Shown here one piece after another: positions 38,728 to 50,418 of a stretch of DNA of 64,000 bases; positions within the stretch are counted from its first letter, which is position 1; each line of letters opens with the position of its first letter. The position numbers and the translations under genes are program-made. The notes beneath the pieces were generated by a model. That model was not told where the DNA came from. It was given only the letters and a program-made list of their open reading frames with translations, and made no database searches. Origin of the DNA: Corallium rubrum (Eukaryota; Cnidaria; Anthozoa; Scleralcyonacea; Coralliidae); assembly GCA_964035015.1 (NCBI GenBank), contig OZ036005.1, positions 7,888,188-7,952,187 of the forward strand, read 5' to 3'.

Positions 38728-39283
38728 CAACAAACCAACAAACCAACAAACCAACAAACCAACAAACTAACAAACCAACAAACCAACAAACCAACAAACC
38801 AACAAACCAACAAACCAGCAAACCAACAAACCAACAAACCAACAAACCAACAAACCAACAAACCAACAAACCAACAAACCAACAAACCAACAAACCAACA
38901 AACCAACAAACCAACAAACCAACAAACCAACAAACCAACAAACCAACAAACCAACAAACCAACCAACCAACCAACCAACCAACCAACCAACCAACCAACC
39001 AACCAACCAACAAACCAACAAACAAACAAACAAACAAACAAACAAACAAACAAACAAACAAACAAACAAACAAACAAACAAACAAACAAACAAACAAACA
39101 AACAAACAAACAAACAAACAAACAAACAAACAAACAAACAAACAAACAAACAAACAAACAAACAAACAAACAAACAAACAAACAAACAAACAAACAAACA
39201 AACAAACAAACAAACAAACAAACAAACAAACAAACAAACAAACAAACAAACAAACAAACAAACAAACAAACAAACAAACAAAC
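38728..39283. repeat. Compound microsatellite (CCAACAAA)n-(CCAA)n-(CAAA)n
   Basis: About 555 bases. Three blocks in order: (CCAACAAA)n to about 38955, (CCAA)n to about 39010, then pure (CAAA)n to 39283. All six frames are open through it, so long ORFs here are artefacts of the 4-base repeat. Confidence 0.95.
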
Positions 39284-39729
39284 AGAGTTCGGGGGGAAAT
39301 CCAGCAAATTTGTCAAACGTAGTAGAACAAGAAGTGGACGAATATCTGAATCCAATACTGGTATCATGATTACTTTTACTTGAACATTTATAGTTGAAAT
39401 ATTTAATGAATATTTAATTATTTAAAAATTTAGTTATTTGAACATTTATCTGTTCTGTATATATATAACCTTCTTATGTGTTCTGTATATATATAACCTT
39501 ATGACTTAATAAAAGTTAGTTATTCTAGTAGACTCAACGACAACAATTACATTTACTTGTCGACAAATGTGGTTTGCTACTGACTACATTCAACTTTTAG
39601 GAAAAATGGCCATGGACAATTAGGCGTGTAATTGATGCATTACTATATCTTTTGTATTAGGAGCATCAATGTTTGGTATCTCCATTTAGCGTTTGTATTC
39701 TTTTTATAATACTGTGTTTCCTTTGTCAG

Positions 39730-40050
39730 TACTTGTAGTACCTGCTAAAGGCCCAACTATTAGCACAATAACGTCGCTGAAAGCTACTGAACTAACAGTT
39801 GTTTGGTTAAAGTTGTCAGCGGACGACGCAAATGGAGATATTACCAGTTATACTGTCTGTTATCAACTTACCAGCAATGGAAGTCATGTTTCCTGTACCA
39901 GGAGTGAAACAGTCAATGGTGTTGACACTACGACGGTGACTTTAAGTGGTTTAAATGAGGCTACAACCTATGACGTTGCGGTTAAAGCTACTAATGGGGC
40001 AGGAACCGGAGATCTTGGCACGAAAAAAAATGGAACAACTGGCCAAGCTT
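39730..40050 (+). CDS. Fibronectin type III domain exon
   Basis: 321 bases encode an FN3 domain: GPTISTITSLKATELTVVWL (strands A-B, Trp core), GDITSYTVCYQLTSNG (strand C with Tyr), TTTVTLSGLNEATTYDVAVK (strands E-F with the conserved Leu and Tyr) and ATNGAGTG before strand G. The acceptor TTTGTCAG/TA and donor GCTT/GTAAGT are canonical and phase 1, matching the SRCR exons, so the module fits the same transcript. FN3 domains act as adhesive or spacer modules. A final KKNGTTGQA tail leads into the next intron. No following exon was recognised. Confidence 0.9.
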
Positions 40051-40455
40051 GTAAGTAAATTATTGCAATTATGCATGGCTAAAAATACAAATTTACCCAT
40101 GGAAAAAAAACAACTCACAAGTTGCATGAAGGGTGTTATACTTCAGCAACTTGCGAACGTTCTTGCAAGTCGCAGTAAAAAGTAGAACCCATCCAACTTT
40201 TCTTGCAAGTTGCAACACGGCAAAAATAACAAAATCGCAAGTTGCTAGGGAATGTTACACAGTGTGATTTTTTTGCAACCTGCAACATTCACGCTATTTG
40301 TTGCAAGAAGAATCGCATCGTGTAACAGTAGCTTTAAAGAGATGCAGGGAGGAAAGGTTCTGCTAGATTTGTGTGTTTCATTGCCTAACATTTCTCAATT
40401 TATGGCTCTTTGTGGCATGGAAGAACCTCAACCATCTATGAAAACAGTTTACTGT

Positions 40456-40827
<372 letters not shown>

Positions 40828-40885
40828 AAGAAACACACACAGACACACAAACGGACACACAAACATAAAGACTAACATAAAGATA

Positions 40886-41027
40886 AACAAACAAACAAAC
40901 AAACAAACAAACAAACAAACAAACAAACAAACAAACAAACAAACAAACAAACAAACAAACAAACAAACAAACAAACAAACAAACAAACAAACAAACAAAC
41001 AAACAAACAAACAAACAAACAAACAGA
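40886..41027. repeat. (CAAA)n microsatellite
   Basis: About 140 bases of pure ACAA repeats, 60 bases after the (GACA)n array. Confidence 0.95.
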
Positions 41028-41096
41028 CAGACAGAGGTCAAAACATAACTTCCAGTCTGACACTTCACCTGCAATCCTAAAAAGAGCACAATCTGA

Positions 41097-41726
41097 AAAG
41101 TACACATGAAGCGAAAATATTAAGTTTGTCTTATTTCAAAGAACTCTTCAAATAATGAAAAATATTAATTTACAGCTTTTTCATACTTTGCCTTGTTTTT
41201 GAGATATTCAAACTTATGTGATAATCAAATGAGTTAACTTATGACGTCATGTTGTTTGTACAATATTTTAACATTTTCAAAAATTGTGTACGCTTTTAAA
41301 CTAGTGAAAGAAATATCATGAAACTTGCCTTTGATGTTTAGCTTCATGAACTGTAGCAATAATGGCCTATTGATTACTCATACTTCAAGAAAAGTTTTAA
41401 TGGAAAAAAAATGGGGGGTCACCAAAGTTTTTTCCGAATTAAATTAGTTTGAAGGGTAATTGGCAACCATTTTGAAACGTCATTGTTGCCATAGCAACAA
41501 CTGTTGCTATTTATTTGGTAACATATGATTGTCAGAATGTTTAACTATGCATAACATTTAGTTTTCTTATTTTCCCGAATTATTTATGCACGTGTTTTGT
41601 ACTCTCAAACTTGTATTTTCCATCTTTCTAGAAACTGTATGGTCTATGGAGTTACCTTAAGAGTTCTTTCAAATAAGACAAACCATAGTTAATGGACAAA
41701 CATAATTTTCGCTTCATGTGCACTTT
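41097..41726. mobile_element. 630-bp TIR element (AAAGTGCACATGAAGCGAAAA family)
   Basis: The left end AAAGTACACATGAAGCGAAA and the right end complement TTTCGCTTCATGTGCACTTT are near perfect. Both continue to GTTTGTCTTATTTCAAAGAA or its complement, with a short extra stretch in the right arm. Termini of the same family occur at about 1529, 2430-2540 and 4778. There is no transposase. Confidence 0.7.
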
Positions 41727-42338
41727 GATATTACAATAAGTTTGCTATAAAAAATTGCTCTGGTACAACTGAAGGAACTGCCGTGTTCGCATTTTTTGGG
41801 AACTTGGCATGAACGTAGTCATTTCAGTTCTATTACATTTAATAGAGAGAGGGAGGAGGGGTGTGTGTCCCAAAACATTAGCCATCCCTCTACCCATAAA
41901 TAACCACTCCCTAAAACAATTTTACAGAATAACTACCTGGATATAAAAAAATTAGAACAAATATAAACTTCCAATTGTTGTTATGGCAACTGGGAAGTTT
42001 AAACTATATCTGAATACACGCAGTTATAGTTACGTTTAATTTATTTTTTAGAAAACTTGGTAACCACAAAGTGTTTTTTATTACCTTTTATGGATTATGT
42101 ATTCAAATAATAATCAATGAAAAAAACTCTAAATATTCTGTAGTTCAAAAATGTGAAAGAGAACAATTTGTAGTTATTTTAAAAAATTGTACTATAGTAA
42201 TATCACTGAGGAACTCGTTGTAATAATAGTTGTTATTATATATTCAAAATTTATTCTCGTTCGTGATTGGCCAAAACGCCCCCGCTAATTCTCCGTATCT
42301 GGAAGCTGACGCGTTATTTCAGCTGCTGACGTGATCAA
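41727..42338. other. No gene seen
   Basis: AT-rich sequence without exon signals that I can support. Confidence 0.35.
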
Positions 42339-42397
42339 CGTGCAATAATACCTTGTTTCGGATCGAACTTCGATCCAAAACAAGGTATTATTGCACG
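42339..42397. repeat. Perfect 59-bp palindrome
   Basis: CGTGCAATAATACCTTGTTT pairs with AAACAAGGTATTATTGCACG; GGATCGAA is mirrored by TTCGATCC. Almost no loop remains. Confidence 0.75.
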
Positions 42398-42553
42398 CTG
42401 TCGAACCCACGCCCCCAGCGCGGTCGGCAGCTTGCTAAAAATCCCGCCAAAACTAAGAAATTTCGACGTTGCTCTCAGAGAAAGATAGTAAAAGCACGAA
42501 GAGTATAGTTTTTGAATATATAATAAAACAATTATTGGATTCGGTTTTCGCGT

Positions 42554-42650
42554 GATATCGAGAATTATCAAGGCCTCGGTTTGTGTTATCCACCTCAGCC
42601 TTTGGCTTCGGTGGATAACACAAAGCGAGGCCTTGATAATTCTCGATATC
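42554..42650. repeat. Near-perfect 97-bp palindrome
   Basis: GATATCGAGAATTATCAAGG pairs with CCTTGATAATTCTCGATATC. CCTCG-GTTTGTGTTATCCACC pairs with GGTGGATAACACAAAGCGAGG, leaving a short loop. It lies about 155 bases from the 42339 palindrome and probably belongs to the same element. Confidence 0.75.
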
Positions 42651-43050
42651 ATGCTCAACCTCATTCAATAATTGTTTATTAATATACCGAGTATGTTTTT
42701 TTTTATGACGTATAATCAGTATAAATGTAGTGTTTCTAAAAACCTATTATGTTTTTTCCATATATAATTAAATGTGTAGTTTTAATACTAGTTATGTTTT
42801 TCTGTGTATTACATTCAGTCTTATAGCTTTCTCACCATATTCACCCACAAAATTTTGAGTTTTAATTTTGCATTTTTTACTTTTCAAAAAAACTGTGTGA
42901 AATCTCTTTAAAAATATAACTTTATACTATATAATATTGACCTTTAAATAAAAGATACATATAATAGGTAAATAAAAGATAAAGATAATAGAAACGTCAA
43001 AACAAGAAAGGGTGCAGAAGGGTATTGAAAGTTTAACAAAGAATATTCAC
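42651..43050. other. No gene seen
   Basis: AT-rich. Nothing recognised until the candidate minus-strand exon. Confidence 0.35.
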
Positions 43051-43176
43051 CTGGTTTAAATTTTTTACGACCATCAAATGCAGTTTCATGGTTCACTCCA
43101 GGTAACCACTCTTCGTCACTGCACTTACTTTCAACCTTTGCTTTTATCGGTTTAGGAAGATGGGCCGTCTTAAAAC
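43051..43176 (-). CDS. Candidate orphan exon, minus strand, phase 1-1
   Basis: On the minus strand ATTATAAG/GT opens a 126-base segment that ends CCAG/GTGAAT. Only one of three frames is open, and it is the one that makes both junctions phase 1. The residues include KTAHLPKPIKAKVESKCSDE, EEWLPGVNHETAFDG and RKKFKPG: basic, hydrophilic and of ordinary protein composition, with one Cys. I do not recognise a domain. A partner exon could lie to the right on the minus strand. Nothing convincing was found within this window, so it may be an isolated exon of a neighbouring gene, an exon relic, or chance. Confidence 0.4.
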
Positions 43177-44366
43177 CTTATAATGTAGAACAAAAATTAA
43201 TAACAGCTCTTTCTATATGTATATAAATCCAAGAAACCAACAATTCAACAAGATACAAAGCTGTGTGTAACAGAAGTTTAAGTCATGCTTATTATTTTCA
43301 CTTAGCTACCACATCTCTCTAAATTTCTCCTGTTGGTATTTTCAAGTCTTTTCAACTCGTATTCTGAAAGATCACCATTTATTTTTTTGCGGTCCGGTAT
43401 CCATCTGATTCGCATGCTCTGATTGGCTTAGCGAGCAGTCCGTATCACACGATACGGACCCCGATACGGACCGCTGCGGATTTCAAAACAAAAACAGAAA
43501 AGTTTTTTAATATTTCGTATACTCGACGCTTTTCACTACTTTAAACTATAATAGAATGCCAGTAAAAACAAAGTAAGATGGTTTATCCAAATGGTTTTGA
43601 CAACTTCATGTGAAAACAGCGAATTTTAAAAGAAATGCTGGGAAAACTGTGACAAAAAAAAAATTACGAGCGACATTTCAAGTATTATTGCTAAACAGTC
43701 AACGACGTATGAAAACAGTTTAAAACGGTAGGCAAAACATATACATGAACTTGTGAACATAGTATTTTGAATCACTAAATGAAACTATATAGACTATATA
43801 TAAAAAAACATACCACGAGAAGACAGAAAAGCTGAAACCTTTTGGCACTAAACTGTCTTTCTTCTGTTGTTCAACTATATACTTAACAAAACCGCTACAA
43901 GTCTTTACCTTTTAGTCAAATATTTTCCACATGCCAACCTCATCGTGCCATATGTCTTTGAAAAAAAGTTACAAATGACTTAGAACAAGCATTTTCGTCT
44001 TCAAACTTGAACAGCACACTTTCAATTTCAACGGAGTCAGTCGAGTATTCAAAGCGACTTTCCAAGCGAGCAGCCAAAAACGAGCAAGCGACGAAGAAGA
44101 ACGACGAAGAATCTTTATCAACTAAACTTTAAAAACACTTGGACTGCATTCTGACTTCCCTTCGTAACTAGATCTTCAAGTTTTGACTGTTTTTTAATCA
44201 CAAAAGAGGTTCCAAGCTTCTCTGTCAGACTGCATGTCGGCAGTTGTTTCTGTCGAACGACAAACTTTGGACTTTTGAATATCACGTGAACGTCATCTCG
44301 ATTACGCAACTTAATTCAATTATAATTAATTTAATTTATCTAATTATGTAACAAAAAAATAAATAC
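43177..44366. other. No gene seen
   Basis: A short inverted cluster (CAGTCCGTATCACACGATAC, then GATACGGACCGCTGCGG) is at about 43435-43482. A related GCGGTCCGTA palindrome is near 61470-61500. There are no exons. Confidence 0.35.
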
Positions 44367-44506
44367 GTTATTTACCGTTTTGGTCGGTCCATATAGAAAA
44401 ATATTTGCCCTCGGTCTCAAAAATGTCCCTCGGCCTGCGGCCTCGGGCCTTTTTTAAGACCTTGGGCAAATATTTTTCTATACGGACCTCCCAGCCGGTA
44501 AATAAC
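44367..44506. mobile_element. Near-palindromic CTCGG element, copy 4
   Basis: GTTATTTACCGTTTTGGTCGG at the left mirrors CCAGCCGGTAAATAAC at the right. TATAGAAAAATATTTGCCC mirrors GGGCAAATATTTTTCTATA. CCTCGGCCTGCGGCCTCGGG is the centre. 61740-61881 is a close second copy. Confidence 0.7.
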
Positions 44507-44728
44507 ATATATATCCTGCAGTTGCCATTCTTCTAAAAACAAAGTTCAGCAAATATTTGGCCTGTTTATCATATGCTGTTCGCAGAAACAAATTCACAAC
44601 TACAAAACAAAGATTTTGAGTCGAAGTAATTTCAGTAATATCTCATATCATTCAAAAACTCACCTTAGAAGTTATCGTTGTTTGTAGGGATCAAATATTC
44701 ACCAGCAAGTTACAAAAGAATCTTGTTT

Positions 44729-45196
44729 TAAAGTGCTTATGTCACAAAAAAATTTTTTTAACTTTTGAGAAGAGGACAAAAAGTTAGTTAATAGGTTCTT
44801 TAACATTTTTCGGTTTTCTCTTTTCATTCGCGAGATATGCGGCTCTAAACAGCAATTTTCGTGAAAATGTCGCGTATCAACAAGAGTCTGGGACGAGCGT
44901 GGTGTGACATTGCTTAAGGGACTTATTAATTTCTCAATAGCTTTTTAGTACTCCTTCACATGTGAATTCGAACCTCCGTCCCATAAGCTACGTCACACGG
45001 CTGTCGCCCCAGACCCTTTTCCGTTTTTTTCTCGGGCGCGACAATTTTTTGCTAAAAGCCAATTTTTCAAGGTTTAGAGCCGCATATCTCGCGAATGAAG
45101 AGAGAAAACCGAAAAATGTTAAAGAACCTATTAACTAACTTTTTGTCCTCTACTCAAAAGTCAAAAAAAAATTTTTGTGACATAAGCACTTTAAAG
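44729..45196. mobile_element. 468-bp element with ~120-bp inverted arms
   Basis: The arms begin AAAGTGCTTATGTCACAAAA and end with its complement. They include ACAAAAAGTTAGTTAATAGG, TTCTTTAACATTTTTCGGTT and GCGAGATATGCGGCTCTAAA with complements in order. The middle (about 44855-45070) contains an imperfect inner inverted pair (GGGACGAGCGTGGTGTGAC with GTCACACGGC). It is non-coding. Confidence 0.75.
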
Positions 45197-45350
45197 CATT
45201 TTAACAAACCTGGTTGAAGCAACTCAAGTATCCTTTGGAACTTTCGGCGGGAAAATTTAACTCATGCGCAAAAATATCTGATTGTCGGCTTGTTGTCGGC
45301 TGTCATTCGAAAATTCTCGTTTTTAGGAGGTCTATGTGTGATGGTATTAC

Positions 45351-45352
<2 letters not shown>

Positions 45353-45420
<68 letters not shown>

Positions 45421-45513
45421 TGTAAAAACTGATTGGTTGAAATAACCAATTAAATTGGTTATTTCAACCAATCAGTTTTTACAGTGTCTATATATATATA
45501 TATATATATGTAT
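45353..45513. repeat. Perfect 67-bp hairpin inside a split AT microsatellite
   Basis: (AT)n of about 65 bases, then ACTGTAAAAACTGATTGGTT ... AACCAATCAGTTTTTACAGT (45419-45485) with TGAAATAACCAATT and its complement at the centre, then more TA repeats to about 45513. The same arrangement as 29698-29921. Confidence 0.8.
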
Positions 45514-47140
45514 GTATATGTATATAATTTCTTTACTGTAAATAACCTCAAAATTAAGGTGTGTTTTTTTGAAAACACAACTAAACTTATACGAAGAGTC
45601 CTTTGACAGATATCCGAAGAATGCTAATACTAATTTTTGTCAATTCTCGAGTTCAACATAAGTGCACGATAACGTCAAATTGAACTGTAGCAATTTCCAT
45701 ATAGAAATCCCGAAATCTACGACATGTATAACGTCGTTTCAAGATTTTACATAGAAAATCAGCTAGACTTGAAGTACCTTAATTTGCTTGATCATTACCG
45801 AAACGTAGAGTTTCATATGCGGCACTTATTCAGGAGTGAAATTTTATTGAGGGTTGGGAGGGTGACACTCTTATAAATCTACGGTAATTACGATTGCTGA
45901 GTAGAACTGATCACGGACGTTTGTTTGAGTTAGGTGACCCCCAGGGTACGGAGAGAAAAATGTTCCAAACTTCCCGCTGGGTTTATCCTTTGTAGTTTAT
46001 ATGCTAATCCATGCAACTTTTATGTTATTCTATTAGTAACTATATGCCATATTCTGGCTAACGCCAAACATGAATGAGTCCAAGTAGACTTGTGACTGCT
46101 ATAGTTTATGATAGAACTTATGCGTTCTACGAAAAGATTAAAAAACACCGAGCAATTTTGGCACATTTAAGGGGAGGGTCTTTTACAAATTGTAAATGTT
46201 ACTTGACAAACATCGAAAAATGCCAGACCAGTTAGACTGCTAACAACGTCTCTAAACCTTATAGATTATCAGCTTCTCAACCTCTTCAAATTTACTAAAC
46301 GATTAAATACAGTTCAAATTTACTAAACGACGAAATACTGATTAAATACTGTTAACTTAGCTCTAAAAGCAGTTTTACTATTATGAAAGAGCTCTGTTTG
46401 TTCTCAACAGACAACTTTGAACTTTAATATTATTTGAGTTAATGCATAGCAACTAGAAAGTACCAAAACTGTCAAATTATTCTGTTTGAAAATTTCCTTA
46501 CAATATTCACATATATGTAGATCTCTTTGTTTTTAGACTTAACATGCACAGCGCAGTTCGTACTGCGCATGTACGAAACTAATGTTTACATCTCTATTTA
46601 CAAAAAATTAAGACTTTCTTACTCCCTACTTTCATTACTTGTACTTGAAACGAAACATTTTTAGCGAAAACAGAAGAAATCCGAAGAGATACCCTCGTCG
46701 AATCGCTTGGTTTTCTGCCACGTTGCTCCTAACGGTTTACACTGAGCTGAGTACTTCATGTAATTATATCTACGAACGTCTTGTCAGAAAGTAATTTTGA
46801 TAGCAAATTTAGGTGAAAGGTATTAATTTTAAGAAACCAACTTAATTTGATGTTTTACAGACCCGCCAAACTTGATATTTTCAAAACGCGGCCTGTCCTT
46901 CATTCGTCTTAGTTTCCTTTGGGACCTTCTACTGTTACTCAACCGCCCGTGTGGTACGTCTCAACCGATAGCTCTCCGACTAATTCCCGAAGTTCCAAAT
47001 GTTTGACAAACGATGTCTTTCCCGTGTGGGTTTCTGGATTATACACCTCCTATTTTAAATCTTTAGGCATTATGAGAATATTTCGTTTGTATTCTTTCAA
47101 TGATTTTGTGGCTCTTATAAAAGATTGTAATTTTTCTAAA
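45514..47140. other. No gene seen
   Basis: AT-rich without supported exons. About 46943-47005 carries, in inverted form, the ACTTCGGGAATCAGTCGGAG repeat found at 47871, 50474 and 58588. Confidence 0.35.
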
Positions 47141-47335
47141 ACTATAGTCTTAGCCTTTGAACTATAGTCTTAGTCTTAGGACTATGTAGTCTTAGTCTTA
47201 GTCTTAGGACTATAGTCTTAGTCTTAGTCTTAGGTCTATATTCTTAGGACAATAGTCTTAGGACTATAATCTTAGTCTTAGGACTATAGAGTCTTAGGAC
47301 TATAGTCTTAGTCTTAGGAAACTTAGTCTTATAAT
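47141..47335. repeat. Tandem repeat of AGTCTTAGGACTAT
   Basis: About 190 bases of AGTCTTAGTCTTAGGACTAT units with variable numbers of the AGTCTT sub-unit. TCTTAGGACTATAGTC sub-units are partly palindromic. Confidence 0.85.
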
Positions 47336-47620
47336 CACCCCAGGGGTAACCCCCAAACACACCCGGGATACCCCAATTACCCAAGAGTAACCCACAAACA
47401 CCCCTTGGGTCACCCTATCACCCCCAAGATACCCCAATCCCCCACGGGGTAACCCCCAACAATTTTGAGAAAGAGGAGGAGGAGGAGAAAGAGGAGGAGG
47501 AGGAGGAAAAAGAGAAGGAGGATGAGGACAAAGAAGAGGAGGAGGAGGAGAAAGAGGAGGAGCAGGAGGAGTAGAAAGAAAAAAGAGGAGAAGGAAGAGA
47601 AACAGGAGGAGGAAAGTGCT
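47336..47620. repeat. C-rich repeat followed by GGAGGA-rich tract
   Basis: 47336-47462 holds degenerate ACCCC/GGGGTAACCCCC units. 47464-47620 is almost pure purine (GAGGAGGAGGA, GAAAAAGAGAAGG). The minus-strand open frame here is Pro/Leu/Ser-rich low complexity and not a gene. Confidence 0.75.
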
Positions 47621-49402
47621 CGGAGTTAGGAGCAAAGGGCTCGGAGCCAGAAGAAAAGGCTTCAACTATAAAATATAAAGTGTGTCTACCAATTTCTCTC
47701 TAGTTCCTTGCATGTAAAGAACGTCTATTTGTTAAAGTTTACTGTACGCATGCTCTGTACGTCTACGTGTCCCACAACTGTCGACTGGCGCTTGAGTTAA
47801 GTGTACAAATGAAAAGGTAATTACTAATACTCATCAGGATATAAGTCGAGTGCCTTTTGATAATGACGTAACTTCGGGAATCAGTCGGAGAGCTATCGGT
47901 TATGATATTACACGGGGGGTTGGTTTGAGAATTAGGATTGGTGGGGGGTTGGATAAAAGTTAGGGTTAAGAGGGTTCCAAAGGAGCCTGAGAAATAATGA
48001 CGTATGCATAAATAATAATAAGTCGCTATGATGTAGTAAATACCGGGGGGTTAAATAAAATTTAGGGTTTAGGGGGTTGGATGAAATTTAGGGTTAAGAG
48101 GGTCCCAAAGGGGCCTGCTAATTAACGCATAAATTAAAATGACTAAAATGATAATGTCATTGGTGGATCAAAAGATCCACCCGATCCACCCGACTCAGAA
48201 CCCCCCTTCTGTATACTACTACCGATCAATCGCCGACAGAATTACAACAATTACAACTATATGGAAACCAGGCTTTAATGTCTGGATCAGTAGCAAGTCG
48301 TTTCGACGGAGAACTTGTGTGAGTACTACTTACTCACACAATCAATTTCTTGTTTTTTTACATTGTGCTGAGGCGATTGAGCGGCTGGCATGGAAGTCTT
48401 GAATGATGTAAATCGTAGAGGTCGGCGTCAACTTTTCGCAGATTATTTATTGCACCGCGGCATTTTTTTAATTAAGCTTCTCGACCCAAGATTTCTAAAT
48501 GTATGGTGTTTTCGAATGAACTATAAATTCAAGCGTAGCTAATTCTTCTTTCACTTTAAATGCACCTTTACCATCAACCAAGCTTTTTGTCGTTGCGTGT
48601 CAAAATTTCACAAGAGCAGAAAATACATGTAGGATAGACAAAGGAAGACAATATAGACACTAGACAGGGAAAACTTCGCCGTTTCGCATGAGAATTTCCT
48701 AATGATCAGAAAAATCTGACCAATGAAAAATTATCTTTTGTCAACCAATCACATATTAGCTCTTAAAATCACGCGACCAGAACACGAGTTTCTCCGTTTC
48801 CCCAATTTCAGGAGGGGGAACGAGCATCTGCACGCAGGCTGCCCTAGTGTACGCCTAAGCAGACGTCTTGTTTTTGACACCAATCTCATTTAAAACAACG
48901 TATTGAGTTTGAGAGATGAAAGTGCTTCAGTTCGCACTTGCAGGCAACCTGTTCAATCTAGCAAGGCCTGTATAGTTGCATTTTTCGCAGCTGGTCCCGG
49001 TTTGGTCATAAAATGTATATATTCTACACTCGAATTTTCCTTCCCCAAAAAATCCTTAGAACATGGTATGTAATCGAGTGAAATGCCCAATATTACTTCT
49101 AATAAACATGAGATATTAGACGGGTGTAAACAGGCTGAACCTCAGGCTGGACTCCTGAAAACTATTTATTGTAAAAACGCCACAACCGACCCGAAATCAG
49201 TCCGGCCGGCACTCATTTCGTGCCGGCCTCATGTAAACACCCCCTAAATATGTGCAATGTTGATGATTAAAATACTATGGAATATAAATACTCGATCTCG
49301 ATTGGCCAAGTGGGTGCTAGACTTCTAATTAATTTTAGCGTTAGCCAATAGAAACACTTGTATAAATTATCCGGCATAATTAACGTCTGAAAATATTTAA
49401 AG
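47621..49402. other. No gene seen; dispersed repeat family
   Basis: 47655-47760 matches the flanks of the LINE at 55816-58461 (GTTCCTTG...AAGAACGTCTATT, GTTAAAGTTTACTGTACGCA) and is its empty site. 47871-48140 (AATCAGTCGGAGAGC, ACCGGGGGGTTAAAT) recurs at 58588-58880. The rest shows no exon. Confidence 0.45.
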
Positions 49403-49935
49403 TATTCTAATGCACAGCGTGTGTCCTAAATTAATAACACTTTCGCCGTCATATCGATTTGTGTTTTATATTGCTTGCAGTTAAGAATGCTCTCTACTTC
49501 ATTATTTCCATGCATGCCCCCTCTAGAGCTATTGTGTTTACGATTGACTTATAATCCCATGGTGCAGACGTGCACTTTTCTTCCTTGTTTAACAACGTTT
49601 AGTTCAAGAATTTAACTCGCGAAAAACATTGATCTTTACAATGAAGCAAGCTTACCTGCCAATGCTTACCCTTGATCTTGGTATTTGTTGTAACTGTTTT
49701 CTTCTGCAAGGGTGAAGCAAGTATGTATAACCATGTCGTGTTGAATACTATATTAGTCATATGTATATGTATGTGCACCATAACATATAAATCATAGTCT
49801 GCATAGATCGATAAAAATGGACAAGTGTTTAACTGCATGCAGTCGGATTTATCATAACAATAATTGATTCATATAAATTACCTTACACGGAGACTTTTAG
49901 TATTTGAACAAATCGTTATAAAGAGTAATTATATA
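49403..49935. repeat. Duplicate of the SRCR-gene 5' region (about 4960-6000)
   Basis: GTGTCCTAAATTAATAACAC, CCTTGTTTAACAACGTTTA, the signal-peptide exon, and TTACCTTACACGGAGACTTT are all shared with the first locus, in the same order. This copy lacks the 616-bp transposon of 5096-5711. Confidence 0.8.
49641..49720 (+). pseudogene. Frameshifted copy of the signal-peptide exon
   Basis: The ATG at 49641 and the donor A/GTATGT at 49721 correspond to 5785 and 5864, but the exon is 80 bases instead of 79. The extra base lies in the CTTACCCTTGATCTTGG stretch. Read from the ATG it gives MKQAYLPMLTLDLG and then meets a TGA before the donor. The frame that would restore the hydrophobic core has no ATG. 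It is either a dead duplicate or an assembly error. Confidence 0.7.
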
Positions 49936-50418
49936 TATATTCTCAGGAAGATTAAATCTATTCTATACAGAATCATCCTCATAGACATGAGAAAAAGTTT
50001 CATGATATCTGAGTAGTAATACCCCCCCCCCATCCAGACCCCAAAGGGATGCCGCCTCATTAAATATTCAATTTTTATTTATTCATTTTTTAGCGTCGTG
50101 TTACGTCACTAAGTTCTAACCCTAGTCACGGCACCCCCGTACCCCCGCTTTTAGCCAACCCCCCGGGGTTTTTACTACGTCATTCATTCTCATGCTCCCT
50201 CAGGACCCCCTACCCCTAACCCTAGCTTGTTACTCAACCCCCCTGGTATTCAAAAGGGAGATAAAGCGGGTTAGGCGAATGCGAAAATGTATACATTTTT
50301 AGAGCAAAATATTGTCGCTAGGATACTGCTTTGCTTGGATGCATGCATAAATTAACACACAGATTAACGTTTTAAACAATTTATTTCTTAAAGTATAACA
50401 ATTTTACACAAATAAACA
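49936..50418. other. No gene seen
   Basis: About 49990-50075 is the inverted counterpart of 58860-58935 (GGGATGCCGCCTCATTAAAT and complement). C-rich tracts follow. Confidence 0.35.

Larger units (their letters stand above)
5785..40050 (+). other. Gene model: signal peptide, seven SRCR modules, one FN3 module
   Basis: Nine exons on the + strand are supported by domain content and splice-site phase: 5785-5863, 10169-10489, 11346-11666, 23080-23400, 24369-24692, 28717-29037, 34068-34388, 37662-37982 and 39730-40050. The first ends in phase 1. Every later one begins in phase 1, and all that keep a GT donor also end in phase 1. The product would be a secreted or surface scavenger-receptor-like protein with a fibronectin module. 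No transmembrane segment or terminal stop exon is seen, so the gene should continue downstream or the 3' exons are unrecognised. Exons 10169, 23080 and 28717 lack a GT donor, so which exons are actually joined is uncertain. Confidence 0.65.

Noticed and set aside
38621..39383. Long open frames on both strands (Thr/Asn/Gln-rich and Val/Cys/Leu-rich)
   Set aside because: They are translations of the 4-base microsatellite; a 4-base repeat without stops is open in every frame.
44670..44715. Possible upstream exon for the 43051 exon (CTTCTAAG/GTGAGT donor on minus)
   Set aside because: The donor is good, but the phase 1 reading has a TAA immediately before it, so it cannot join in frame.
47300..47665. 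Minus-strand Pro/Leu-rich ORF
   Set aside because: Comes from C-rich and purine-rich low-complexity tracts.
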